From the NCBI GenBank assembly GCA_016926235.1, contig JAFGOZ010000064.1, positions 1-64,000 of the forward strand: a stretch of 64,000 nt of DNA, read 5' to 3'. Shown in pieces: positions 33,511-43,016 of the stretch. The position numbers and the translations under genes were made by a program. Positions within the stretch are counted from its first letter, which is position 1, and each line of letters opens with the position of its first letter. The notes under the pieces were generated by a model. It saw only the letters and a list, made by a program, of their open reading frames with translations, made no database searches and was not told the DNA's origin. This DNA is from Bacteroidales bacterium. GTDB lineage: Bacteria > Bacteroidota > Bacteroidia > Bacteroidales > UBA10428.

Positions 33511-33918
33511 ATGAAAAACATTAACATTTTACTCGTTTCAATATTGCTTGTAACAACAGCATTAACATGTCGTTCCCAATCTAACCAGAATGATGCAACT
33601 TCTTCAACTGAGGATAAAGTGAAGATGTATTACTTCCATTTTTCCCGTCGTTGTGCAACCTGTGTTGCAGTTGAGGAGGAATCGCAAAAGGCTGTTAATG
33701 AATTGTATGGTGATAATATATCATTTGCATCATTGAACCTGGAAGAGGAGGATGGTAAAAAAATAGGTGATAAATTAGGAGTTTCCGGCCAGACTTTACT
33801 TATTGTTTCGGGAGATAAAAAGATAGACATCACCAATGAAGGATTTATGAATGCACGCAGTAATCCGGATAAACTAAAGCAGATTATTAAAGAGAAGATA
33901 GATCCTTTGGTAAAATAA
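33511..33918 (+). CDS. ArsF-like thioredoxin-fold secreted protein
   Basis: This 135-residue protein has an N-terminal signal (1-about 22), then a thioredoxin-like domain with the CATC motif (FSRRCATCVAVEEESQ). It matches the nitrophenyl compound nitroreductase subunit ArsF family that accompanies ArsG. It is 18 nt after the small thioredoxin gene. It likely works outside the cytoplasmic membrane as a redox partner of ArsG. Confidence 0.75.
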   Translation: MKNINILLVSILLVTTALTCRSQSNQNDATSSTEDKVKMYYFHFSRRCATCVAVEEESQKAVNELYGDNISFASLNLEEEDGKKIGDKLGVSGQTLLIVSGDKKIDITNEGFMNARSNPDKLKQIIKEKIDPLVK

Positions 33919-33924
33919 AGAAAT

Positions 33925-34374
33925 ATGGAAATATTACATATTTGTCCACAGTGTGGAATACCTGCTATTCATGTTGGTGAAAAGGTTGTATTGTTTTATA
34001 TAAAAACTGCTGATTCACTTCCCACAGGAAAGAAATGGAGTGCTTGTCCGAATTCAGAATGTGAAATAGCTTATTTTACAAAAGGATATGACATTTATCA
34101 AAAAGACTTAACAGTAAAGTTATTTTATAAAAGAGGTGATATCGATGTGCCAATTTGTTATTGTTCAAATCTTAAACGTGGAGAAATTCACGAAGCAGTA
34201 AAAGCTGGTTGCTTAAGCATTGATCAGGTGCAGGAGTATACAGGGAAGGATATTACCGGCTATTGCGAGGAGAAAAATCCATTGGGAAAATGTTGCAGAA
34301 ATGCATTTCTTTTTGAAATACGAAAGGCTGTTAGCCAAATAAATAATGATTTATCAAACACTTTGAGCAAATAA
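33925..34374 (+). CDS. CopZ/BFD-like iron-sulfur and zinc protein
   Basis: This 149-residue protein starts with a CPQCG zinc-like knuckle and CPNSEC (two Cys pairs), and its second half has the BFD-type [2Fe-2S] ligands ICYCSNLKRGEI and GYCEEKNPLGKCC. This layout recalls the N-terminal domain of CopZ. It is 6 nt after the ArsF-like gene and its stop touches the arsG start. It may be a cytoplasmic electron or metal carrier for ArsG/ArsP. Confidence 0.7.
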   Translation: MEILHICPQCGIPAIHVGEKVVLFYIKTADSLPTGKKWSACPNSECEIAYFTKGYDIYQKDLTVKLFYKRGDIDVPICYCSNLKRGEIHEAVKAGCLSIDQVQEYTGKDITGYCEEKNPLGKCCRNAFLFEIRKAVSQINNDLSNTLSK

Positions 34375-35076
34375 ATGGAAGAAATTTTAAACTACCTCTA
34401 TACAAACACAAGTGTACCGATACTTTCAGCTTTATTACTTGGATTAATGACAGCTATTAGTCCCTGTCCCCTGGCTACAAATATTACAGCAATCGGATTT
34501 TTAAGTAAGGATATTGAGAACCGGAACAGGGTTTTTATTAATGGTCTGGTGTATACCCTGGGGAGGGCTTTATCCTATACGGGACTGGCTGTGATCCTGT
34601 TTATTGGGGCCGATCAGTCTAAAATATCGGGTTATTTTCAGCAATACGGAGAAAAAATTTTAGGACCATTATTAATTGTGATTGGTGTTTTCATGCTTGG
34701 AATAATAAAATTTAACTTTCCGGGTTTCAACCGATTTTCGGAGAAGGTTGGTAATAAGACAAAGCATAGCTACAGGGATGTGCTGTTACTGGGAGTGGTA
34801 TTTGCGCTTGCATTTTGTCCCTACAGCGGGGTGCTTTATTTTGGATGCCTTATCCCCCTGTCCATCAAGAGTGCTTCAGGATTATTTCTGCCTTTTGCCT
34901 TCGCCCTAGCCTCAGCCCTGCCGGTAATCATTATTTCATGGTTGCTGGCCTATTCTGTTTCCGGTGTTGGAAGGTTTTACAATAATCTTAAAATTTTTGA
35001 GAAATGGTTCAGGAGGATAGTTGCAGTGCTATTTATCGGAGTGGGAATTTATTTTACAGTAATTATTTGGTTTTAA
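34375..35076 (+). CDS. arsG: ArsG-family CcdA-like membrane protein
   Basis: This 233-residue protein has six TM helices of the DsbD/CcdA type, with paired Cys-Pro motifs ISPCPLATNI and AFCPYSGVLYFGC. This matches the group annotated ArsG (aromatic arsenical efflux / thiol-disulfide transfer). With ArsF it may move electrons across the membrane to reduce organoarsenical nitro groups or thiol partners. It starts right after the CopZ-like stop. Confidence 0.8.
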   Translation: MEEILNYLYTNTSVPILSALLLGLMTAISPCPLATNITAIGFLSKDIENRNRVFINGLVYTLGRALSYTGLAVILFIGADQSKISGYFQQYGEKILGPLLIVIGVFMLGIIKFNFPGFNRFSEKVGNKTKHSYRDVLLLGVVFALAFCPYSGVLYFGCLIPLSIKSASGLFLPFAFALASALPVIIISWLLAYSVSGVGRFYNNLKIFEKWFRRIVAVLFIGVGIYFTVIIWF

Positions 35077-35088
35077 GGATTTAAGATT

Positions 35089-36102
35089 ATGAAGAAGAGA
35101 TTGGTTTTGACTGGGATTTTGTTAATAGTATGGGTTGTATTCTATTATTATTTACATCAGATTGCTGATTTTATAGTTTTTAGCTTACTTAGACTGGAAG
35201 AGGGAACACATCTGACAGAATCTATCCGTTTCTTTATCTATGAGGTTCCTAAGGTCATGCTACTACTAATGCTCATCGTTTTCTTAGTTGGGATAATCAG
35301 GTCCTGGTTTTCCCCGGAGAAAACACGTAAAGCGCTTGAGGGCAAGTCTTTGTTTTTAGGTAATGTAATGGCTGCTTCTCTCGGTATAGTTACTCCCTTT
35401 TGTTCGTGTTCGGCTATTCCTTTGTTTCTTGGATTTGTAGAAGCCGGGATTCCTATTGGAGTTACTTTTTCATTTCTTATAGCAGCACCGATGATAAATG
35501 AAGTGGCATTGGTCCTTTTAGTTGGAATGTTTGGCTGGAAAGTTGCTGCATTTTATGTATTGACAGGACTGGTCATAGCCATAATATCAGGATTTATACT
35601 TGAAAAACTTAAGCTTCAAAAATATGTTGCAGACTGGGTGTTTAAGATGCAAGCTAACAAAATAGATATGGAAGTGCAGAGAATTACTTTTAATGACAGG
35701 TTAAATGCAGGATTCCGTGCCGTAAAGGAAATTGTTGGGAAAATATGGATATTTATACTTATCGGTATTGCCGTTGGTGCAGGGGCGCACGGCTATGTGC
35801 CGGACGAGTACCTCGCAAATGCACTTGGTGATAAAAACTGGTATTCAGTGCCACTGGCTATCATGGTGGGTATTCCATTATATTCTAATGCAGCAGGAAT
35901 AGTCCCGGTAGTAAGTGTACTTATGGAAAAAGGAGTTTCGATGGGTACAGCCCTGGCATTTATGATGTCTGTCATTGGCCTTTCCCTTCCTGAGGTTATA
36001 ATTCTAAAAAAAGTATTGAAATGGCAATTGATTGCTGTTTTTATTGGTGTTGTGGCTGTGGGGATTATTATTGTGGGCTATGTTTTTAATTGGGTGATGT
36101 GA
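35089..36102 (+). CDS. arsP: ArsP-type permease for organoarsenicals (SO_0444 family)
   Basis: This 337-residue permease has eight or more TM helices and the conserved TPFCSCSAIPLFLGFVEAGIPIG (about 103-125) of the DUF318/ArsP family, as well as SNAAGIVPV and a second half repeat. ArsP exports trivalent organoarsenicals such as methylarsenite. It is the last gene of the arsenic operon and lies 9 bp from the tail of the beta-lactamase gene on the other strand. Confidence 0.88.
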   Translation: MKKRLVLTGILLIVWVVFYYYLHQIADFIVFSLLRLEEGTHLTESIRFFIYEVPKVMLLLMLIVFLVGIIRSWFSPEKTRKALEGKSLFLGNVMAASLGIVTPFCSCSAIPLFLGFVEAGIPIGVTFSFLIAAPMINEVALVLLVGMFGWKVAAFYVLTGLVIAIISGFILEKLKLQKYVADWVFKMQANKIDMEVQRITFNDRLNAGFRAVKEIVGKIWIFILIGIAVGAGAHGYVPDEYLANALGDKNWYSVPLAIMVGIPLYSNAAGIVPVVSVLMEKGVSMGTALAFMMSVIGLSLPEVIILKKVLKWQLIAVFIGVVAVGIIIVGYVFNWVM

Positions 36103-36111
36103 AATAGTATC

Positions 36112-36858
36112 TCACTTTTTAGTCTTAGCGCACAATTCCATTGTATGCTCAACTAACTCCATTCCACCATGATTTCCATGTCCGGGAATTATAATTTTTG
36201 CTTCAGGAAATTTTGCTTTCACTTTTTGTAGTGTTTCAGGATATGCAGAAAGATCTCCGTCTGCTGTATTTCCAAGATTTCCAGCTCTAATTTCTTTAAT
36301 CATACAACCGGCAAACAGAATCTTTTCTGATGGAACCCAAACTACAATGTTATCCAAAGAATGAGCAGCACCCGGGTAATAGCAGAGAATATCAATAGTA
36401 CCCAATTTTAAAGAAAGTGAATCATTAAATCCATGTTGAGGCACAGGCAGTCCTTTATCCTTTGCAAATTGAATGGTCATATTATTAGCATATGAAGGGA
36501 TGCCGTAACCATGAACAATATCCAGTCCTTCCATACAGTCACTATGCCAGTGATTGGGCACAAAACCAATAATTTTGTTTCCAAGACTATCCTGTATATA
36601 GTCAATCAGATCAACTGTTAATGAATCGCTCATGGGTGTATCAAAGAGATAAGCTTCATTATTTTGAACTAATAGCATGCCATTTGAAGGGAATCTCTTG
36701 TATCGGGGTGATGTAGAATATGAAACATGGATATAAGCATTCTTTGAAAGCTGTATCAGTTCAATATCTTTAGAAATAAAGATGGTACTGGGTAATTCTT
36801 GGGAGAAAGAAAAAATGGTTTGTACTAAAACAGCTAGTACGAATAAAATTGTTTTCAT
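36112..36858 (-). CDS. Subclass B1 metallo-beta-lactamase, CfiA/CcrA-like
   Basis: This 248-residue protein has a signal peptide (1-20) and all B1 zinc ligands: HWHSD (His103, His105, Asp107), GAAHSLDN (His166), FAGCMIK (Cys185), and PGHGNH (His227), with Lys188 in the substrate position. Segments such as SYANNMTIQFAKDKGLPVPQHGF match the CfiA/CcrA group of Bacteroides fragilis. Such enzymes hydrolyse penicillins, cephalosporins and carbapenems in the periplasm. It lies tail to tail with arsP. Activity is inferred; no regulator is visible. Confidence 0.9.
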   Translation of the reverse strand: MKTILFVLAVLVQTIFSFSQELPSTIFISKDIELIQLSKNAYIHVSYSTSPRYKRFPSNGMLLVQNNEAYLFDTPMSDSLTVDLIDYIQDSLGNKIIGFVPNHWHSDCMEGLDIVHGYGIPSYANNMTIQFAKDKGLPVPQHGFNDSLSLKLGTIDILCYYPGAAHSLDNIVVWVPSEKILFAGCMIKEIRAGNLGNTADGDLSAYPETLQKVKAKFPEAKIIIPGHGNHGGMELVEHTMELCAKTKK

Positions 36859-36999
36859 GTTCAGTCATTTTATTATGCTGAAATTTATGTTGTTTTTTAT
36901 GAATATTTTAATTTTTAATAAAAAATTATTTATAGTGAGTTACAATGGATTATTTTATTATCTACATTTAACGCTATCAAACCAAAATACCAATAGAAC

Positions 37000-38343
37000 A
37001 TGAAAAAGATGAATATTTCAATTATGATGTTATTAATGCTCGGAGCATTAATATTGAGTAAAACCGCAAATTGTGGGAATAATCCTGGAAAAGAATCAAT
37101 CAGGCAGATTAATGGCATATATGAAGCACCTCCGGTTTTAGATACCATTATGTTTATTTCTAACAATGTCGATTATGACTCAACGGCTATACAAAAGCTT
37201 GAAGCCCAGGGTTATGTTGTAATTACTACCTATCCATCGTTAAAAAATAATCAGACGATGATTGATAGTTTAAATAAGGCAGATTTAGTAATTATTGGCA
37301 GATCTACTGTAAGTGGAGATATTGCACCTGCAAAGGCTGAGTGGAACGGGCTTACTGTACCACTGCTACTAATGTCTCAGCATTCTTCAGCAAATAACAA
37401 ACTTAACTGGTTCAATAGCAGTAATATGCAGCATGTAAATAAAACAGATACTATTGAGGCCCTTGTTGAAGTTCCTGAAGATACTATATTTTATGGAGTT
37501 AATTTTGCATCGGGAGACTCGATGGATTGGGCGTATTCACCTGAAGATCTTATGATACTGACTTATCCTGCAAACGGGACTATTCTGGTGTCTACAGATT
37601 ATCTGGCAAATGCAGTATTGGTTGCACGTTTTGAACCAGGTGTTTCTTTTTACGATTCAATATGCGATAAGCCTTATGGACCCAGAACTTATTTTGGCGC
37701 AGGTTTAAATACCGGAGGAGTAGAGCATCCCTATACTTTTACAAGTGAATCAGAAAAGGTCTGGCTGGCAGAAGTAAAGCGTTTAATAAACGATCCATAC
37801 ACTCCATATACGCCAAATTCTGATGTAGGTATAATAAACATAACATTAAGTGTTGGAGATTTAAGCCCTGAATTTCATCCGGATTCATTAACCTATAATG
37901 TATTACTCCCCTATGGAGCTACCTCTGTTCAGGCAGTGGCAACAACTTCCTGTTCATGCGCTACTGTGACCGGGGCCGGAACTATCAATGTTTCAAGTGG
38001 AACCGGTGTAGCTAATATTGTAGTAACTGCTGAAGATAAAACAGCAGTTTCAGAAACCTATACAATTCATTTTACAGTTAATCCAACCGTTGTGGATGTA
38101 CAGGAAGTAAATAATTTCAACATCCATCCAAATCCAGCAGAATCTTACATTCAACTGGAAGTCAGTGAATCGTTAATCGGGAAGCGATTACATATATATA
38201 ACATTTTAGGTACAATGGTCGTGGAAAGAACAATAACAACACAAGTTGAAAGAATTGAGATGAGCAAATTATCTAAGGGTATATATTTTGTAGGATTTGA
38301 AGGTAATAAAGGTAATTTGATACAACGACTTATTATCCAATAA
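37000..38343 (+). CDS. T9SS cargo protein with cadherin-like domain
   Basis: This 447-residue protein has a signal peptide (1-about 25), a domain (about 45-265) with a ThuA/GAT-like look (TIMFISNNVDYDSTAIQKLEAQG, then LVIIGRSTVSG), a cadherin-like beta-sandwich (NITLSVGDLSPEFHPDSLTY, about 282-365) and a T9SS type A sorting domain (NNFNIHPNPAESYIQLEVSE, then GIYFVGFEG, about 374-447). It is secreted by the type IX system. The catalytic or binding role of the first domain is unknown. Confidence 0.82.
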   Translation: MKKMNISIMMLLMLGALILSKTANCGNNPGKESIRQINGIYEAPPVLDTIMFISNNVDYDSTAIQKLEAQGYVVITTYPSLKNNQTMIDSLNKADLVIIGRSTVSGDIAPAKAEWNGLTVPLLLMSQHSSANNKLNWFNSSNMQHVNKTDTIEALVEVPEDTIFYGVNFASGDSMDWAYSPEDLMILTYPANGTILVSTDYLANAVLVARFEPGVSFYDSICDKPYGPRTYFGAGLNTGGVEHPYTFTSESEKVWLAEVKRLINDPYTPYTPNSDVGIINITLSVGDLSPEFHPDSLTYNVLLPYGATSVQAVATTSCSCATVTGAGTINVSSGTGVANIVVTAEDKTAVSETYTIHFTVNPTVVDVQEVNNFNIHPNPAESYIQLEVSESLIGKRLHIYNILGTMVVERTITTQVERIEMSKLSKGIYFVGFEGNKGNLIQRLIIQ

Positions 38344-38359
38344 AATTCGTTTATATCAG

Positions 38360-38392
38360 AACAGTATGCTTTCATTTTTGAAGCATACTGTT
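38360..38392. terminator. Bidirectional terminator between T9SS protein and LtaS-like gene
   Basis: AACAGTATGCTT and AAGCATACTGTT form a perfect 12-bp stem with a 9-nt loop. On the plus strand it is followed by TTAATAAAA and the minus side has an A/T-rich run. Confidence 0.82.
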
Positions 38393-38403
38393 TTAATAAA
38401 AAA

Positions 38404-40374
38404 TCAATTCTTCTCGTTTTCTGCTTTTTTAAACAATTGGTTGTAATAAAACCGTGTAATAGCCATACGTGCGTTTACAATGCGATTTGCTTCTTCATCA
38501 GTTAATCCGTCATTATGAAAAATTGAATATTGATTAATGCTATAAAATGTATTTGAATTGGCTGTAGTATCAAAAATATTCTGCCCCATAGCAAAGTATT
38601 TAGTATCAGAGAGGACCAAAGGAATAATTGAAGAAAAAATATCGTAATGGGACGCCCAGCGGTCAGTGTTAACAACGAGGTTTTCACGAATATTTTCCGG
38701 CAAGTAAATATAAAGAGGAACGGCATTCTTATATCTCAATGTTTCCGGAGTATTATAGGGAATGATAGAACGTACATTATGATCCCCTGTTACGATTACA
38801 ATTGTATTTGTTTTTAGCTCTGAGTTTTTAATCTTGGTCATAAAATCACCCAATGCCCTATTGCTATATTGAAATGCTGTCAGGTAATCATGTGCAATTT
38901 TTTCTTCAACACAGAACTGAGCCAACATATCAGGAGTTAGTGAGAATTCCGGGAGCTCATAATCCGGGGGTAGTTCAAAGGGTGTATGGCTGGTAGTGGT
39001 TAAGCAAAGTGTAAATTGAGGTTTCTCTGCTTTTTCATGCTTATCAAATATATAATCAAGAACGTAGTGATCGTAAATACCCCAGGTTTCATTACTTTTT
39101 GCATCAGTTTTTTCATTTAAAATAGTATTCTTTCCAATCGCGTTATCAAAGCCCTGGACAGGCATTGCTTCGTTCAAATGCCTCCAGTTAAGGGCAAGGC
39201 CTGTAATAAAATTGGTTTCATAACCGGCTTCCTTAAAAGGCATGGCAATAGAAGCAGGACTGGCTATATAACGATATTTTGAATCAAATACGGGGTGATA
39301 AGGACTACTTAATATTAGGTTTTCAAGACTTGAAAGAGTCCCGTTTGCAGATGATTGAAAATTTCTGAAAAGTATATCGTCTTTCAGATGTTGTTTCATT
39401 GAACATAATAAATCAACATTCTCATTATCAAAGTCTATAAGTTGATTACTCCAGCTTTCAACCAGGATAAAAATTATGTTTGGATGTATTATGCTGTCGT
39501 TTTTTGGAGCAGTTTTGTAAACCAGATCATCAAGTGATTTATTTTTTAGCGAATCAACAGGCAAGGCAAAGTAAAGGGATAATGCCTCATCCATATTCTT
39601 AAAACCATACATTTTGTATATGGCCCGCTCATCTTCTGAAGTGAAGTCGTTTTTAGCCTCTTTATAGGCTTCTTTAAACATGAAAATTCCGTTTGGTACG
39701 CATTGGTTAATAAATTCATTATCGGAGATGTTTATTACCTTCAGCTGCAAAGGGAATGTTCCTAAAGAACCTCTCATTGCAATAGCATAAATTCCAAAGA
39801 TTGTTAGTACTGAAGCAATTTTGAGAATAATGTTATGTTTTTTCGGGCTATCTTTTGTTTTTGCAACAATTCGTTTTGTTAAACGGAATATTCCATAATA
39901 AACTGCTGCAGTAATTAGAAATACCATGATAACCGGGTGTTCCTGCCAGATACTTTTCATAAGTACCAGTGGTTCTTCCCTGAAAAAATCAAACAAAACC
40001 GTATTATAATGTTGTTTAAAATTGGCGTAAAACTGTTGGTCTGCAAGCAGTGCAAAAGTTAAAACAGTATATATGATGGAGGAGTAATATATCAGTGTTT
40101 TATTCATTCCTCGCACAAATCCGGAACGTTTAATCAATAGCAAAAGAAAGCTTACTAAAAAGCATGGGAGAAACAAATAGGTGAGCGTTTGAACATCAAA
40201 ACGAAATCCTGTGAAGTATATTTTCCAGATATATTTTGAATATTCTTTAATTGTAGCCATATCACCATAACGAAACATAAAAACAATTCGAAATAATGTA
40301 AAGAGGATTATACCTGAGATAATTACTTTTAAAAGTTTCTTTTGAAAAGAAATAAATGTCTGATAATTGCCCAT
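38404..40374 (-). CDS. LtaS-like membrane sulfatase/phosphoglycerol transferase
   Basis: This 656-residue protein has five N-terminal TM helices (to about residue 210) and an alkaline-phosphatase-superfamily domain. The metal-binding ILVESWSN (about 303-310), the Thr in SANGTLSSLEN (about 340-350), and VTGDHNVR (about 534-541) fit LtaS-type enzymes and their Gram-negative relatives (MdoB-like). It transfers phosphoglycerol or phosphoethanolamine to a glycan or lipid in the periplasm. The natural acceptor is unknown. Confidence 0.85.
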   Translation of the reverse strand: MGNYQTFISFQKKLLKVIISGIILFTLFRIVFMFRYGDMATIKEYSKYIWKIYFTGFRFDVQTLTYLFLPCFLVSFLLLLIKRSGFVRGMNKTLIYYSSIIYTVLTFALLADQQFYANFKQHYNTVLFDFFREEPLVLMKSIWQEHPVIMVFLITAAVYYGIFRLTKRIVAKTKDSPKKHNIILKIASVLTIFGIYAIAMRGSLGTFPLQLKVINISDNEFINQCVPNGIFMFKEAYKEAKNDFTSEDERAIYKMYGFKNMDEALSLYFALPVDSLKNKSLDDLVYKTAPKNDSIIHPNIIFILVESWSNQLIDFDNENVDLLCSMKQHLKDDILFRNFQSSANGTLSSLENLILSSPYHPVFDSKYRYIASPASIAMPFKEAGYETNFITGLALNWRHLNEAMPVQGFDNAIGKNTILNEKTDAKSNETWGIYDHYVLDYIFDKHEKAEKPQFTLCLTTTSHTPFELPPDYELPEFSLTPDMLAQFCVEEKIAHDYLTAFQYSNRALGDFMTKIKNSELKTNTIVIVTGDHNVRSIIPYNTPETLRYKNAVPLYIYLPENIRENLVVNTDRWASHYDIFSSIIPLVLSDTKYFAMGQNIFDTTANSNTFYSINQYSIFHNDGLTDEEANRIVNARMAITRFYYNQLFKKAENEKN

Positions 40375-40525
40375 AAATGAAGAGTTTGGTTTAAGTAATT
40401 AAAATAACGGATGCTAATATAAATAATTTTTTCATTCACAATATCAAATATTGAAATAAGAAATGCTTAATAGAACTGCTTTTACTATAATTGTCTGGTT
40501 CCTAATTATTAAATAAAGTGAGAAC

Positions 40526-41125
40526 TTATTCTTTTTCGCATTTTATAATATATCCATGCTCAACCATATTATATCCAACTTTTTTAAAGCCAGAAAGTTT
40601 CAATTTTTCTACAACCTCTTCAATGGAATACTTTTGAAATAGTTTTTCAGTAAATTTCAACCTGCTTAACTCATCCTTATGGGCCATGTAAAAACAGAAC
40701 ATACCATTATCTTTTAATCCATCTTTTATTTTTTGAAAAGGGACATCCAGGTTATCCCAAAAATAAATAACATTGATACAGAAGATTTTATCGTATTGAC
40801 GTGCAATCATCTCGTAAGTAAGGAAGTCTCCGTAACTCAATGAAACATTTTTATCCTTTATTAATTTCCTATTGCGCTTTGCAGCTTCTTTGTACATAAG
40901 TTCAGAAAAATCAATCCCTGATATGCAACAATTATTCTGTTTGGCAATCATCTTAATACCTACGCCATGACCGTAGCCTATTTCAAATAATTTATCGGTT
41001 TCCTTAATTTCTAACTCAGGAATTAGCTTGTGGTATATCTTTATATTCCCCTTTTTCATTAAAAAGGATACAATTCTTCCTAAAAAACCTGAGGGTTTGC
41101 GAAACTGGTTGGCTAGTTTGCTCAT
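40526..41125 (-). CDS. Class I SAM-dependent methyltransferase
   Basis: This 199-residue protein has the SAM motif LFEIGYGHGVGI (about 47-58), SGIDFSELMYKEA, LSYGDFLTYEM and ICCINVIYFWDN-like motif IV (KIFCINVIYFWDN). It resembles the methyltransferase 11/25 group. The substrate is unknown. It stands alone. Confidence 0.82.
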   Translation of the reverse strand: MSKLANQFRKPSGFLGRIVSFLMKKGNIKIYHKLIPELEIKETDKLFEIGYGHGVGIKMIAKQNNCCISGIDFSELMYKEAAKRNRKLIKDKNVSLSYGDFLTYEMIARQYDKIFCINVIYFWDNLDVPFQKIKDGLKDNGMFCFYMAHKDELSRLKFTEKLFQKYSIEEVVEKLKLSGFKKVGYNMVEHGYIIKCEKE

Positions 41126-41193
41126 ACTTTATACTCTTGCTTGTGAAAAGAATCAAAAATAATACGACTCCCAATAAAAAGCACATATAAAAC

Positions 41194-41224
41194 AAAAAAC
41201 TCGATAGCTATTTATATGCTATCG
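41194..41224 (-). terminator. Terminator after the barrel protein at 41250
   Basis: CGATAGC (41202-41208) and GCTATCG (41218-41224) pair, and the minus strand continues into a run of T (GTTTTTTGTTTT). Confidence 0.75.
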
Positions 41225-41249
41225 TGTTTTTGTTTCAATTAAAATAAAA

Positions 41250-42704
41250 TTATAAGATACTATAAGTTAGTTTTATTGTGAACCGGTGTGAAATTTCCTT
41301 TTCGCGGTATTCAAAATTCATCAAATCTCCCGCGTGATAATAAGGAAGATCAGTATCTGCTAAATAGATAGTACTTATATTGGCATTATCATCGGAGTTC
41401 TGCCATATGTGGTATAAACTGGAATTAATATTTAACCTTAATTGTGGAGTAATATAATAATTAACTGATAGGCCTGCATATGTTCTGATACCCTTACCCT
41501 CAAATCCCCTGATATCTTTTTTAAGATCGGTTGCATCAAAGAATTGAGCATAGGCTGATGAGCAATACAATCCAGCATATGTTCTTGTGTTTGGATAATA
41601 TCCGATTTTTTCATTTACGGCAAATACAATATTAGGAATACGAAAGTTTTCCTGATCTATAATTTCCTCAGTCTCATACCTTCCATCCATTATACCTGCA
41701 TAGCCATTAATTCCAAGTGAATTTTGCCAATAAAGATTTAATGGTTTATCATAGATAAATTCAACTCCACTTTTTAACAGAAATGCATAAATGTCATCAT
41801 CTGTATAATTAAGCGGTTCATAAAAATCTTCATTTGAATAATCGTTTCTATAATATCCTGGATATATAGCAAAAGCAAGACAAATTCCACTACTTCTTAT
41901 CGGGCCATTACCATATACCCATATATCATTAAGGGTAGTAAAATACCTTGCATCGGGAGAAGTAACAAAGCTATTGTCCTGTAAAAAGGAATCGATAGCT
42001 TCTATTTCATATATCTTTCTTATTCTGGTGTCAAAGAATCGTTTATTTTTTAATCTTGATATTATATAGGCCAATTGGGTTACGTCTTCATCTGTTTTAT
42101 CAGCGCTAGTCCTTTCCTGCTTAGACAATTCATCATAAATATATATGGCATGTCTTGCATCCTGAACTTGTTCAATTCGCCCTATGCCGGTTTTAAGCGG
42201 GACATAACCAATAAAATTATGAGATTTTGATTTATAAAAAATATTATCATTCTTACGATAATAATAATCGTAACCATAACGTGTATCAATATCAGCTTCA
42301 ACATAAAAGTTAGAAAGAATATAGATGCGGTTTTCTACTCTAGCATATATATCTGGAAGGAGTGAATAGCCTTTATAATTATTATTGTTCTTATCGTAAT
42401 TAAAATAAAAACTGCTTCCAACATCAGATGTATGTTGAAGAAATGTATTATTTATATACGATCTGTAATTTAAGCTTATATTACCATAATATTCATTCGA
42501 TTTGTATTTGGGATCATTATAAGGATTATAATTTATTATTTTCTTAAAATAATTATTCCCGGTTGCATCCAAATTAATTTCTAAAGAATGCCTTTTTAAA
42601 TCAGGTAATTTGTAATTAGAGAGATCGTAGGTGTTCAATTGGCCATACACATGGCTGAAGGCACATGTTAAAATAACGATAATGCTACTGACTTTTCGTT
42701 TCAT
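41250..42704 (-). CDS. Putative outer-membrane beta-barrel protein
   Basis: This 484-residue protein has a signal peptide (1-21) and a long run of alternating strands rich in Tyr and Asn, ending in a strand HRFTIKLTYSIL of the type that ends outer membrane barrels. It has no recognised family. The middle (about 175-235) contains an Asp/Lys-rich helix-forming segment (ARHAIYIYDELSKQERTSAD). The role is unknown; it may be a surface channel or structural barrel. Confidence 0.55.
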   Translation of the reverse strand: MKRKVSSIIVILTCAFSHVYGQLNTYDLSNYKLPDLKRHSLEINLDATGNNYFKKIINYNPYNDPKYKSNEYYGNISLNYRSYINNTFLQHTSDVGSSFYFNYDKNNNNYKGYSLLPDIYARVENRIYILSNFYVEADIDTRYGYDYYYRKNDNIFYKSKSHNFIGYVPLKTGIGRIEQVQDARHAIYIYDELSKQERTSADKTDEDVTQLAYIISRLKNKRFFDTRIRKIYEIEAIDSFLQDNSFVTSPDARYFTTLNDIWVYGNGPIRSSGICLAFAIYPGYYRNDYSNEDFYEPLNYTDDDIYAFLLKSGVEFIYDKPLNLYWQNSLGINGYAGIMDGRYETEEIIDQENFRIPNIVFAVNEKIGYYPNTRTYAGLYCSSAYAQFFDATDLKKDIRGFEGKGIRTYAGLSVNYYITPQLRLNINSSLYHIWQNSDDNANISTIYLADTDLPYYHAGDLMNFEYREKEISHRFTIKLTYSIL

Positions 42705-43016
42705 ACGGATTACGGTTTAAGTTAATACTGTAGGTTTTGAGATTTTGCTAGCTCCAGCATACTTAAAGTTAATCCTTCCGTAATAAAAAACAACTACTTT
42801 ACATAACAGGCCCGAATATGTTTTTATTGTTCCAATACAAAAATTCTTAAAACCAAATATTATGCCAAAAAAAGATATTGTCAATTATCTTCCAGGTAAA
42901 CATGTTGATAATCTGACAATTATTTTTATAAATGTAATTCAGTAATCCTTGCTTTTAACTTTCCCCATATTTTCCTACCTTGCGCCATTAATTTTTAAGG
43001 CATAAAAGAGTAAGCA
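42705..43016. other. Intergenic region before the ABC-F gene
   Basis: These 312 bp hold a TACCTTGC -7-like box at 42976-42983, a likely promoter for the ABC-F gene at 43017. A 27-codon ORF (42861-42944, MPKKDIVNYLPGKHVDNLTI) and an imperfect inverted repeat (GTCAATTATC with GATAATCTGAC) are visible but have no further support. Confidence 0.5.

Noticed and set aside
42861..42944. A 27-codon ORF before the ABC-F gene
   Set aside because: It is too short, without a convincing ribosome site or homology, and overlaps an inverted repeat.
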